64,000 nt of DNA from the NCBI GenBank assembly GCA_034521575.1, contig JAXHMJ010000002.1:528706-592705 (forward strand). The letters run 5' to 3'. The notes under the pieces are model-generated. The model worked only from the letters and a program-made list of their open reading frames with translations. It did not search any database and was not told the origin of the DNA. The position numbers and the translations under genes are program-made. Source of the stretch: a candidate division KSB1 bacterium (GTDB taxonomy: Bacteria > Zhuqueibacterota > Zhuqueibacteria > Residuimicrobiales > Krinioviventaceae). This document shows, piece after piece, positions 1 to 9,556 of this stretch; position 1 is the stretch's first letter; every line of letters begins with the position of its first letter.

Positions 1-144
1 GGTTTCAGAATAGTGTAAATCCGCACGCGACACAAGGGATTCAAAATCCACATCCATCAGTGAAACGGGTGCAGATGCGAAGGTGGTCGAAACGATAAAC
101 GCCAAAAAATATATTGCCATCAAATAGGATTGAGTCTTTTGCAT
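1..144 (-). CDS. N-terminus of a secreted GH95-like protein (cut by window edge)
   Basis: Only the first 48 codons are in the window; the reading frame is open to base 1. The start ATG is at 144 and is followed by a Sec-type signal peptide (MQKTQSYLMAIYFLAFIVS, then a small-residue cleavage region ending SA). The mature start, MDVDFESLVSRADLHYSET, resembles the start of the GH95-like protein at 7193-9544 (MDIDWQAFMSRHDMVW), so this is probably a second member of that family. It is the last gene of the left block seen here. The family call rests on about 25 residues and is an inference. The 155 bases between it and the phosphatase gene at 300 hold no recognisable gene or strong hairpin. Confidence 0.5.
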   Translation of the reverse strand, partial: MQKTQSYLMAIYFLAFIVSTTFASAPVSLMDVDFESLVSRADLHYSET

Positions 145-299
145 GATAGTTTTTACCGCCTGTTGTATTTAATAAATTTAAAATCTGCTGCCTCCGGAAT
201 ACTGAATTCAATCAAACCTGTTCTGTTAATCTGTATATTTTTTTGCATACTTTTGATTTTCGGATATCATGTATGGATGTCAATAGTGGACAAAAATCT

Positions 300-1805
300 C
301 TATTCTGCAGTTAATCGTTCTTCATTCAGTACTTCACCATCGACACTGTAATGCCGAAAGATCAAAACCGGCGCTCCATTTTCATACTCTACTATACCGG
401 CAAGAAATCCGCCGATGACATTCAGATACTTGTGTTCAGGATAGCGCTGATCCTCACTCCAGCCGCCGGCGTGTTCATTGCTGGCGGGACCGCAGGAAAA
501 TTCCATCACGCCGGTATCCGCATCGCGGGATGCATACTGCCAATGCCGATCTCCGCACACCACAACCATATTATCCTGGGAACGAAGAAAACGTCGCAGC
601 TCCTGTCCTTCATGAGCAAATGCCTGATTCGAGTGGTTGTCGCGTTTGCTGGTGCGGTCCGGACCTACCACGGGTGTGGGACTGACGAGTACGCGGAACG
701 TCGCATCCGAGGCCTCTACGGTGCGTTTAAACCAGGCTTTTTGTTCTTCTCCCCAGATGGTTTTTTCCGGGCCGTCCGGCATGGTATTGGGACTGCGGTA
801 ATCGCGGCCTTCCACCAGCCATATCTGCAGATCTTTGCCCCAGCGGTAGGTGCGATACGTGATGGAATCCGCCATGGGAAACTGTTCCAAAAACACCTCT
901 TGTCCTTCTTTAAAGGTAAACCGGCCCATGAATTGGGTTTTGAGATTCGGCCAGCAGTCGTTCATCCAAGTATCGTGGTCATCCTTGATAAAATAACTGG
1001 CCACTTGGCGGTGAAATTCAATATTGGTCGGCAGGCTATAGATGCGCGCCCAGTGCCAGCGCGCCAAAGGCAGAGTCTTGGCATAATAGTCATAATAGAC
1101 AATATCACCGGTATGCACAAAAAAGTCAGGCTGCAGTTTCAATATCTGCGGATAAATTTTAAATCCGCCGCCCGGCGCATCTTGATCTTTATATTTTTGT
1201 CCGGTTGAGACCGCAAACACCACTCGATCTGATTCGTCCAGTGGGGGAGCGGTGATAAAACGACCGTTGATCGTTTCACCGGCTTTACCCTTTAAAGATT
1301 TGCATTCTGTTTTGAGTGCATAGGAGGTATTGGGCTGCAAATCAGTCAAAACAAACTGCCGGGTGTAATCTTTCAGGGGGGACACCGCCTGCCAGGCAGT
1401 CATTTGCCATTTCTGTTCCTGTTTCGGCTTGTACAGGACCCGGACTTTGCCGGTTGCCCCCGGCACGGCTCCTTCTATTGTATCCACATCATAGCCATCG
1501 GGATACTGAACGAGCGGCTGCCAGTCCGGTCGGCTGCGTACGCCGTCTGTTGCCATGCACTGTTCACGCGTAAATAGTTTTCCAGTCTTTGGCTGGATGT
1601 AATATACATCGGGGACAGGAGCATCCAGGCCGACAGGCTTTTCATGCTCAGTCAAACGCGTCCATACAATCGCGCGTGTATCAGATACCTCTCCGATACG
1701 TATGCCGGTTGCCTGGAACGGTACGGCAGCCAAAGCGCTGTATGAACAACTGAAAACCGTTAAACACAAAATCAAACCTCTTATCCATTTTTCCATTGCC
1801 TTCAT
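300..1805 (-). CDS. PhoD-like metallophosphatase, secreted
   Basis: The protein has 501 residues with a Sec signal peptide (about 1-27, ending SYSALAA). A fibronectin-like N-terminal domain follows (IWTRLTEHE, then LTDLQPNTSYALK), and then a calcineurin-like phosphoesterase domain of the PhoD family. Metal-binding blocks are visible: VHTGDIVYYDYY, YFIKDDHDTWMNDCWPN and VVCGDRHWQYASRD. PhoD enzymes are exported phosphodiesterases or phosphomonoesterases that use Ca and Fe. The start has a GGAGA ribosome site nine bases upstream. Its place at the end of a sulfatase and glycosidase run suggests action on a substituted glycan, although ordinary phosphate scavenging is equally possible. A second PhoD-like gene lies at 36269-37858. 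Confidence 0.85.
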   Translation of the reverse strand: MKAMEKWIRGLILCLTVFSCSYSALAAVPFQATGIRIGEVSDTRAIVWTRLTEHEKPVGLDAPVPDVYYIQPKTGKLFTREQCMATDGVRSRPDWQPLVQYPDGYDVDTIEGAVPGATGKVRVLYKPKQEQKWQMTAWQAVSPLKDYTRQFVLTDLQPNTSYALKTECKSLKGKAGETINGRFITAPPLDESDRVVFAVSTGQKYKDQDAPGGGFKIYPQILKLQPDFFVHTGDIVYYDYYAKTLPLARWHWARIYSLPTNIEFHRQVASYFIKDDHDTWMNDCWPNLKTQFMGRFTFKEGQEVFLEQFPMADSITYRTYRWGKDLQIWLVEGRDYRSPNTMPDGPEKTIWGEEQKAWFKRTVEASDATFRVLVSPTPVVGPDRTSKRDNHSNQAFAHEGQELRRFLRSQDNMVVVCGDRHWQYASRDADTGVMEFSCGPASNEHAGGWSEDQRYPEHKYLNVIGGFLAGIVEYENGAPVLIFRHYSVDGEVLNEERLTAE

Positions 1806-1868
1806 AATCAGTTCTCCAAAGTATTAAACACTACACCTGATTTATTACATTATTTATCAACACATTAT

Positions 1869-3239
1869 TTATATACGATGCGCCAGAGGATCGTTCTGTT
1901 TTTTTATCCAAATAGTCAAGTGCTTACGCAATTCGAGCATTGGTTTCTGATATTCCGTATATCCTGCCAGATTATTCAATTCAAACGGATCGTTTTGCAA
2001 GTCATAAAACTCTTCAGCCGGGCGCTTTTGGTATTTTTCAACCAGTTTGGCGACCTGTGGATTGGTTTCAGCCAGTTTTTTCCATTCTGCCCAGCACTGA
2101 TCCGCATCAATTCCGGAACAGCATTCACATCCCTCGGTAATTTTGTTTGTAAACAGGTTATCCGGCTGCAAATTTCGAATGTATTTGTAGCGTATTGAAC
2201 GGACCGACCGAATGGGGTATATGCCGCCGGATGTCACACCCTGGTGCGTATGGGCTCCATAGACAAATTCATGGTGTACGTTGGTTTCTCCATTTAAAAC
2301 CGGCAAAAAACTGCGGCCGTCCAGTTCCTGCGGTTCTCTGCCGCCGGCTGATTCGATCAAGGTCGGCAGCACATCGGCAAAACTCACCAGCGCTTTTGAG
2401 ACGGTAGCCGATTCAACGCGGGCCGGCCATTTAACCACAAACGGCACATTCAGTCCGGCATCATACAGGGTCCATTTGGCAAACGGCAATCCGGGGCCGT
2501 TATCGCTGGTATAAATGCACATCGTATCATTCTCCAATCCCGTCTCTCTGATGAGCTCGATATAGTCCCCGAGTTCAGCATCCATGTTTTGGACATTGGC
2601 ATAATAGGCCGCCACCAGTTGGCGCGTTTTGGGTCCGTCTACTATATAAGGAGCCAGCTGCAGTTCATCCGGGTCTATGCCTCCGGTTCTCACTGATTTT
2701 GGAAAGTATGGGGCATGCGGATCCCGGGTTGCCATGATCAGACAAAACGGTTGATTATGAGATTTTTGAAGAAATTCCTGTGCCTGATCTATGTGAATGC
2801 AAGTGAACGGAAAAACGGATTTTGGCTGAATGTCAAATTTACCGGCCAGTACAACTTTATATCCGAGCTCTGACAAATAATGCGGCAGACTTTTTACATT
2901 ATTTTGTGCACTACCGCCGGTCATATAAAGGCCGTGCCGATGCGGATGCAATCCTGTATATAATGTAGCTCTGGACGGCGGTCCCATTGCATCTAAAGTA
3001 AACATGTTGTAAAAACACATACCTTCCGCTGCCAAACGGTCAATGTGCGGCGTCTGCGCCGTAATATTTCCATAACAGCTGGTATCAAAAATACCGTGAT
3101 CATCCGATAGAAACAAGAATATATTCGGTTTATTTACAGCATTCGATTTTCTGCATCCGCCGGTCAATCCGAGTCCAATACCCAATGCCGTGAGACTGCT
3201 TTGTTTAATAAATTGCCGTCGTGTTGAACAGATCTTCAT
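1869..3239 (-). CDS. S1-family sulfatase homologue with Gly at the formylglycine position
   Basis: This 456-residue alkaline-phosphatase-fold protein has a Tat-type signal (TRRQFIK) followed by a lipobox (LTGGC), so it is a predicted lipoprotein. Metal-site and fold motifs are present: FLFLSDDHG near the N-terminus and YTSDNGPGLPFAKWTLY. The catalytic signature C-x-P-x-R, however, reads AMGPPSRATLYTG, with Gly86 (codon at 2982-2984, gga on the minus strand) where Cys or Ser is needed to form formylglycine. The homologue at 54705-56084 is alike along its length and reads AMCSPARAMLYTG. This protein therefore probably has no normal sulfatase activity, and a binding role or a different hydrolase chemistry is possible. 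The start is supported by AAGGG upstream. Confidence 0.85.
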   Translation of the reverse strand: MKICSTRRQFIKQSSLTALGIGLGLTGGCRKSNAVNKPNIFLFLSDDHGIFDTSCYGNITAQTPHIDRLAAEGMCFYNMFTLDAMGPPSRATLYTGLHPHRHGLYMTGGSAQNNVKSLPHYLSELGYKVVLAGKFDIQPKSVFPFTCIHIDQAQEFLQKSHNQPFCLIMATRDPHAPYFPKSVRTGGIDPDELQLAPYIVDGPKTRQLVAAYYANVQNMDAELGDYIELIRETGLENDTMCIYTSDNGPGLPFAKWTLYDAGLNVPFVVKWPARVESATVSKALVSFADVLPTLIESAGGREPQELDGRSFLPVLNGETNVHHEFVYGAHTHQGVTSGGIYPIRSVRSIRYKYIRNLQPDNLFTNKITEGCECCSGIDADQCWAEWKKLAETNPQVAKLVEKYQKRPAEEFYDLQNDPFELNNLAGYTEYQKPMLELRKHLTIWIKKQNDPLAHRI

Positions 3240-3304
3240 CCTGTTTTTCCCTTTTTTTCTAAAACATCTAATTCATGTCCTCTTGAATCCCGAGAACAAG
3301 CGGA

Positions 3305-5552
3305 CTATTCTGACTCCCATATTGATTCCAATTCGTGCACCTGAAACCGGTTAAAAACGGCCTTTTTACCACGCACTTTTACAGCCAGTTTTTTTGATGT
3401 TGACTGATAACCGACAGGACAGGAATAGAGTCCGTGCTTTCCGAAAAACACCTCCACCAGTGTATGGTCAACAAGCACCCGAAGTTCAAGTTGCTTTGTT
3501 CCCGGAATCCTCATTTCATTCAGAGACAGACCATCATTTGTGACATTAATGACCAGGGCGGCACCGCGTACAGTCAGTTCAAGCTGTTCTGCATGCGACA
3601 GATCAGCCTGTATGTCAATATCATAGAGTCCGCCTTTGATCCCTTCCAGCGGATTCGGAGACTGTGTGTAAAGAGTCAATCCGTTCAATGAATGTGTATT
3701 TGTATAAAGATTGGCAATTTCCCTGACCGGCAGTCTGCAGAGCCGCAGACCAATCGGCGTCGATCGTAATTTCAATTCGGCAGCCATAGACAGCTGATTA
3801 CCCTTGCGGACCCAGGCGACCTGAATCCGTCGCGGCTGTCCGCTGTATCCCTTCGGTGTGTTGTTAAACGTTTGGGCGGCATACAAAACAGGTCTTGCAG
3901 ACATGTTCTGTCTGTAAAACATCGGGAGCTTTGCATCCGTTTGCGGCTTGAATACCTTGCCGTTAAATGTACCGATATGATAATCACCTTTTGAACCGTG
4001 CAGAATCCAGCGGATTCGATCCGGATCTCCGTCTATAGCCAGCGGAAACAGTTCGGGACATTCTCTGAGGTCGTTAACGCGGCTCTGTTCGGTCCAGTCT
4101 CTGAGGTTGTTTGAAGTGAATATTGTATGCCCGTTTTCCTGCCTGCGCTGATAAAGCACCATAACCCCAATGTCCATCCTTCGCGTCGGGATCGGGATCC
4201 ATGCCCCGGGTCGGGGAGTACCAGAATGTTTTGGGATCGCGGTTGTTGCAGGAGCCTTTTGCATAAATTTCATCTTGACCGATGACCGGATTGCCGTCAT
4301 ATTTGGTAAAAGTCCTGCCGCTGTCCGTGCTGTAGGCCAGGCACTGCATCTGAATTTTGTCTTTGCCGCCCAATCCGAGAGATGCCGTATAGGCGGCAAT
4401 CAACGGCGGAACCTCTCCTTGCTGCCAGCCCGAGGTGTTCATCACATCCAGGGCAGCAGAGCCGGAATGCATGGAGCCCATATCATCATGGAACAGTGCG
4501 ATCGGCCGTTCCTGCCAGTGTATCAAATCCGTACTGACATAATGTGCCCAGGAACAGGCGGTAATATTATACTTGTACTGGTGAAACAAATGGTAGGTGC
4601 CGTTCATATACACCAGACCGTTCGGATCATTCAGCAGTCCTAGCCGCGGATGGACATGCAAAGCTGGTAGCGTTTCAGATGAAATGCGTCCCGGGATGTC
4701 ACTCTGAACCAGTATTTGAGCAGAGGCTTTTCCAGGTTTAGGTCCGGAAAAGCTGTGAAAGCGTACGTTTAACTGTTCATCCTGATACCCGGTCAGATCA
4801 TATACCGGCAGATACCCGGCGAGCGGGATGGAACCGAAGGCGAGCGGCAGATCGGTTGTCAATTTATGCTGCCCGGCAATTTTCAAGGTCACGGACTGTA
4901 GCGGTGTACCGGCCAGAGGACCGACCGGCAGTAACAGAAAATCACCATCTATACGGATTTGAACAGAGTCCGGCAGCCAGCTGAAAGCGGATTGAATGAT
5001 CTTTGAATCTTTTGGGGGTGTTTTATCTGTGGCAACAATCCTGACACTGTCCAGAAAACCATTGGTATGATCATCCTTTACTGTAATCTTTGCTTTTTTG
5101 CCATTCAGAGGCCGGAGATCAAACCAGTAGGTTGCCGGCTTTTGCCCCTTTTTTTTAAAGCCCGAGCCCGGCTCCGGTGAACAAGATCGCACGCATGTTT
5201 AACTCACGATCAAGCGCACCGCACACCGGGTGGGATGATAAACCCCGGAACAGGTGACCCGTAAATAATCCGTAGTCAAAACAAATCCCGGTGAAATCAT
5301 CTCGCCGGTCTGGAATTGCTGCTGATTATCAGTAGGAACGGCCGCCCGCTGGCGCATCTCCGGATTGGGTGTCTGGGTGCCAAAGGCATAACCGCGCACC
5401 GTCCAGTCTTTTGGATGTGGATCAGCCGGCCAATCCAAAAAGAGTCTGTCCCGGGCTTGACTCATAGACGGCAAGATTCCGTTGATAAATAAAGTACACC
5501 ATAAAAGTCCGAAAAACATTTTCGATTTTTTTATTTTTAATTGACCTACCAT
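3305..5552 (-). pseudogene. GH32 fructan hydrolase (levanase/inulinase type), broken by a stop and a frameshift
   Basis: Three pieces together make one GH32 protein. The first (5199-5552) has a signal peptide and the N-terminal beta domain seen in secreted levanases (DWTVRGYAFGTQ, SPGFVLTTDYLRV). An in-frame TAA at 5199-5201 then interrupts it, and the same frame continues at 5192 with the rest of that domain and the five-blade propeller. That section contains NDPNG, with the nucleophile Asp near base 4628, and NRDPKTFWY. At 4165-4168, a run of four C on the plus strand, the frame shifts; removing one base restores HWVMVLYQRRQ. The last piece carries the acid/base motif ECPELFPL and the C-terminal sandwich (DHTLVEVFFG). 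All catalytic motifs survive, so the damage is recent or a sequence error. GH32 enzymes cut beta-fructans or sucrose, which is unlike the rest of this sulfate-rich locus. Confidence 0.8.
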
Positions 5553-7027
5553 GCCCAGGTCTCCCGAATGCGGTTTTCCAGTTTCCCGCGTATCGCGGCA
5601 AACTCCTTGTTGTCCGCCACATTTTTCCGCTCGATCCAGCCGCCGTTCATGTGATACAGCTCAGGCGGACGGTTTTCATTTAAAATGAGTTTCCAATCGC
5701 GCGTGCGCGCCATGGCACAGCGCTGTTTCGGTCTGGATACCAGATTCTGTACCCGCGAATGAAACGGATCCTCCTCTTTGGGCGGAATAAACGGCTCCGG
5801 ATCTTCGAAATAATTCGGCGGCAGTTCACTATAGGCCGTGGATGCAAATATGGTATATTCCGGCTCCTCGCGCGGTTCACCTGTTAAAAACGGTTTCAGC
5901 GAGCGTCCCGACAGATTTTCATCAGGCGCGCCGCCGGCCAAATCCACCAGCGTGGGAAAGATATCCACGCCCTGAGCCAGATTCGGCACCCGCAACCCGC
6001 TTTCGATATATCCGGGTGCGTACCAGATCATGGGCACGTGCAGCAGTGCGTCATACAGGTATTCACCTTTACGAACCATGCGGTGCTGGCCCATAAAATC
6101 TCCGTGATCCGAGGTAAACACCACAATAGTATTATCCATCAATCCCTGCTCTTTTAAAGCCTCGATGACGCGTCCCACCTGATGGTCCACACCCCATTCC
6201 ACGGATGCATGATAATAACGCATGGTTTCCGTGAGATCCGAATCCCTGATGCGGTCAAAATGCATGGCGCGGGCATGTTCAGCCAGACGTTCACTCAGAT
6301 TTTCCGGCGGCACATATTCAGGCAGCTGAATATCGCGTGAACAGTATTTGCTGACATATTCAGACGGCGCAAAATATGCCGGATGCGGATCGAAATAGCT
6401 GATGTGCAGAAAAAACGGCTGATCAGATTTGCATTGTTTGATAAACTCGATACTATCCCGGGTGTTCCTGGGGGCATTGCACTCCTCAGTCGGCCACAAC
6501 ATGTCACTGTGCCACCAGGGCGGTACATATTTATTATACCGGCGGAAGGACTCGCGTTTGCGTTCGATCCAGGTGTCCAGACTGTTGATCAAAGAATCGG
6601 TCAGAGTATGATTTTTACCGATCCATCCGATTTTGTAGCCATGATCATGGAAATGCTGCAGCAGGGATCCGTCAATTTTATCGATAAATTTGGCCGGTTT
6701 GTTGGTCAATGTGCCGTGTTGATGCGGATATTGGCCGCTGAATATGGAAATCCTGGACGGGACGCAAACCGGTCCGTTGGCAAAGGCGTTTTCAAACAGG
6801 ATACCGTCTTTGGCCAGCTGATCCAGATTGGGGGTGCGGGCGTTGGGATTGCCCATACAGCCCATGGCATCGCCGCGCATTTGATCACATATAATAAATA
6901 CCACATTGGGACGTTGTGATGAATTTTCTCTGGCGACTGCAGGTAAAGCGCTTATGATTCCCGCAGCTGCGGCCGCGCCTGTTGTTTTGATAAAATTGCG
7001 TCTTGTCAGATTGGATTTTTCTGTCAT
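5546..7027 (-). CDS. S1-family sulfatase, Tat-exported
   Basis: The protein has 493 residues. It starts with a Tat signal (TRRNFIKTTGAAAAAG), and the formylglycine signature GPVCVPSRISIFSG is intact with Cys88. Other S1 landmarks are FIICDQMRGDAMG (metal Asp), KIGWIGKNH and VVFTSDHGDFMGQHRM. The DQMRGD start and the SDHGD site place it with choline-sulfatase or phosphonate-hydrolase-like members of S1, and the protein at 56164-57647 is its close homologue (both contain RRYNKYVPP or RRYNAYVPP, WHSDM and YYASVEWGVDHQVGRV-like blocks). The AAGGAG ribosome site lies six bases before the ATG. Its 3' end overlaps the start of the broken GH32 gene by seven bases, which indicates co-transcription. 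Confidence 0.93.
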   Translation of the reverse strand: MTEKSNLTRRNFIKTTGAAAAAGIISALPAVARENSSQRPNVVFIICDQMRGDAMGCMGNPNARTPNLDQLAKDGILFENAFANGPVCVPSRISIFSGQYPHQHGTLTNKPAKFIDKIDGSLLQHFHDHGYKIGWIGKNHTLTDSLINSLDTWIERKRESFRRYNKYVPPWWHSDMLWPTEECNAPRNTRDSIEFIKQCKSDQPFFLHISYFDPHPAYFAPSEYVSKYCSRDIQLPEYVPPENLSERLAEHARAMHFDRIRDSDLTETMRYYHASVEWGVDHQVGRVIEALKEQGLMDNTIVVFTSDHGDFMGQHRMVRKGEYLYDALLHVPMIWYAPGYIESGLRVPNLAQGVDIFPTLVDLAGGAPDENLSGRSLKPFLTGEPREEPEYTIFASTAYSELPPNYFEDPEPFIPPKEEDPFHSRVQNLVSRPKQRCAMARTRDWKLILNENRPPELYHMNGGWIERKNVADNKEFAAIRGKLENRIRETWAW

Positions 7028-7192
7028 GGGTACTCCTTTATCAAATTTGAAAAAGAATTCAATTATTAATAATATCTATGCAGTTTACATTTTGATATTT
7101 AGAAAAAGCTGCGAAAAGTCCACCGGCAATTGTCCTGCTGCCTTTAAAATTCTGTCCTGGTAATAAATCGTTTCTATGCATAATCCGTCTCT

Positions 7193-9544
7193 TTATTTCA
7201 ATCCGTATCCGTTGTGTTGCGACGGTTCAGCCGGAACCGGCTGAATTTTGACATCCGGACGGGTTCCGGGTTGATATATTAAAACGTTTTCTCCCTGTTT
7301 CAAGTCAATTTCATAAACATCCTGTGATACCCGCTTTACATAAAATGTTCGCGATCCTTTTACTTTGATACCATCGCTGATATTCGGGGCAATTCTGCAG
7401 GGTTCACCGGCCAGACTTTTAATGCATATCCATCGGGTTCTGCCGTCGCTACGTTCAGCACTGACCAGAAAAGCGCCCTGAGCTCGTAAATTATGAAACA
7501 CCACATTTTCCCAGGCTGCAGGAACGGCCGGAAAAATGCGGATTTTATCTCCCCAGCTTTGCAGGAGCATATCGTGCACACACTGGGCCGCCGACAGAGG
7601 CGATTCAAGTGTGGGACCGTTGCTGTAGCGCACCGGTTCGCCGTACAGACTGTTGCTGAACACATCGGGATACTCGATATAACCGTTCAGATACTCTAAT
7701 GCCTTTTCTCCGTCGCCCAGTGAAGCATACATAGAAGACGCGCCTGTAAAACTATATGCAGATATATCTCCCCATTCGCCGGTCTTTTTGAACAGGTTTT
7801 CATTATACGACATCCAGTGTTGTACGGATTTTAACAGCAAATCGCGGGTATTCGGCTGCTCGGCATTGACCAGATATAGAGGATAAAACATGAGCAGATG
7901 CGAGTAATGGCGGTGCGGTTTGTCATAGGGAACACCGGCGCCGATCATAAAGCCGTTTTCATTCATCGAAAAATCGATCAGATTTTCCAGCACATTTTTC
8001 CATTCCGGGATTAACGGATCATAGATCTGCAAACGGTCTGCAGATTTCAATAATGTTTCGCAGCCCCAGCGCAGCAGAGCCAGATCGTAATTGCAGTCCG
8101 GCGCCATGCCATATTCAGGTGATTTGGACGGTGGCAGGTGCAGAGTGCCGTTTCGTTCCTCCAGATGGTGGATCATCCAGTTGACGCTGCGTTTCAACAG
8201 GGGATACAGTTTATGCCGCAGCAGCTCTTTATCCATCGTATAACGATAATGCAGCCACACATTGTGCAGTGTCCAGACCAGGTTGCCAAGTGTGGTAGAA
8301 CTGGAACGGTTGTCCACATTCCACCATTGCTCCATATCAATGCCGGTGTTCAGGGGAACCACGGCCGAATCATCCTGCCAGTCCTCCGGATGCACATTCT
8401 TGATCAAATTCTGCCGATATTTCCACAGATTATTAATCAGGGATTCTCCTGTACTGATGCGGTTGGCCGGAAAGGACGGCCAGTAACACAACTGGATATT
8501 CAGATTCCAGGTGATGAATGGCCATTTTGTGGGCACAGCCCAGAGTCCCGGCGTGTCCATCACCGGATAATCAGGACGCGAAGCTGAACCCAGCTTGTAC
8601 ACTTGCGTCCAGTAATCGGTCTCAATCCGGGTGTCGGATAATGACACAAAACTGAGGGAATAATAATCGTGCCACCAATTGTAATGCTTTTGTTTCCACG
8701 TCCGGCGATCCGCAATTGTCAAAATTTCTTCGATTTCGTCAATGGCGTCCGTGTCTGCTGTCTGCACCTGTTTAGGCCAGCATTTGGCAATACTGGCCAG
8801 ATGGATTTGTGTGTTCCCTTTTCTGACGTCTGTCCAGGCCGTGGCGTGCTGTCCGCCGTGTTTCAGATTTTGCAGGCAAACCTGTATATCTCCATGAGAT
8901 TTCAAAACAGGATCGGGATTTCGGTCAAAAACTTTTGTTGGATAGTGGGAATGATACTTTTCACGCGAATTGGATAAATTCTTTTTAGAATCAGCAAATC
9001 CGCGCCGCGTCGGCCAGGCATTAGAAGGTTCCCAGGTCCAGGTGCATGATTCATCACCGGTTGTGGTCAATTCAGTGTACAGAATCATGTCATTTGTATG
9101 CGTAAAATGAGTGATATTGATCCGGCCTTTTGTGGTGGTAATCGTACCGGTCAATTGCGCATTGTACACATCCAGCCGCCAGTCGCAGCCGGTAATTTGT
9201 CCTTTGGGCTCAAAATAAAATGATCCGATCTGCAGCCGGGCGCGTGTATAACCGGAATGACCCTGAGTAAACGGCCGGTGCTCCTGTACATCGCTGCGAA
9301 ACACCTGCATTTTGAATCGATTTTTTCCTCCATCTTTGTAAATCATAGACCCGATGAGACCGTTGCCGAACCAGGGTGCCTGCTTCCAGTTGACCGGAAG
9401 TTTTTTCCAGACCATGTCATGGCGCGACATGAATGCCTGCCAATCGATATCCATGTCAACACGAGTTAATCCCGGACTGACATTCAAAAGTAAAATAAAT
9501 ACGATCAATATTTTTATAATTGCCGCACGATGGACTGTTTTCAT
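7193..9544 (-). CDS. GH95-like secreted glycosidase
   Basis: The protein has 783 residues with a Sec signal peptide (about 1-28). The N-terminal beta-sandwich begins with APWFGNGLIGSMIYKDG, which matches the GNG-x-GAM block that opens GH95 proteins. The central alpha/alpha barrel has ITWNLNIQLCYWPSF, the counterpart of the LNINTQMNYWPA block of GH95, followed by WMIHHLEERNGTLHLPPSKSPEYG and RPHRHYSHLLMFYPLY-like segments. GH95 enzymes are alpha-L-fucosidases or alpha-L-galactosidases acting by inversion. The match is recognisable but loose, so the sugar is not certain. The start is supported by GAGGAAGC just upstream. It lies between a sulfatase and a glycosidase remnant. Confidence 0.7.
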   Translation of the reverse strand: MKTVHRAAIIKILIVFILLLNVSPGLTRVDMDIDWQAFMSRHDMVWKKLPVNWKQAPWFGNGLIGSMIYKDGGKNRFKMQVFRSDVQEHRPFTQGHSGYTRARLQIGSFYFEPKGQITGCDWRLDVYNAQLTGTITTTKGRINITHFTHTNDMILYTELTTTGDESCTWTWEPSNAWPTRRGFADSKKNLSNSREKYHSHYPTKVFDRNPDPVLKSHGDIQVCLQNLKHGGQHATAWTDVRKGNTQIHLASIAKCWPKQVQTADTDAIDEIEEILTIADRRTWKQKHYNWWHDYYSLSFVSLSDTRIETDYWTQVYKLGSASRPDYPVMDTPGLWAVPTKWPFITWNLNIQLCYWPSFPANRISTGESLINNLWKYRQNLIKNVHPEDWQDDSAVVPLNTGIDMEQWWNVDNRSSSTTLGNLVWTLHNVWLHYRYTMDKELLRHKLYPLLKRSVNWMIHHLEERNGTLHLPPSKSPEYGMAPDCNYDLALLRWGCETLLKSADRLQIYDPLIPEWKNVLENLIDFSMNENGFMIGAGVPYDKPHRHYSHLLMFYPLYLVNAEQPNTRDLLLKSVQHWMSYNENLFKKTGEWGDISAYSFTGASSMYASLGDGEKALEYLNGYIEYPDVFSNSLYGEPVRYSNGPTLESPLSAAQCVHDMLLQSWGDKIRIFPAVPAAWENVVFHNLRAQGAFLVSAERSDGRTRWICIKSLAGEPCRIAPNISDGIKVKGSRTFYVKRVSQDVYEIDLKQGENVLIYQPGTRPDVKIQPVPAEPSQHNGYGLK

Positions 9545-9556
9545 GCTTCCTCATTA

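Noticed and set aside
130-351. 73-codon plus-strand open frame in the gap after the first gene
   Set aside because: It overlaps two real genes at its ends, lacks a ribosome site, and shows no domain.
351-1208. 285-codon plus-strand open frame opposite the PhoD-like gene
   Set aside because: It is antisense to a well-supported phosphatase, has no ribosome site or family features, and its residues follow from the codon pattern of the real gene.
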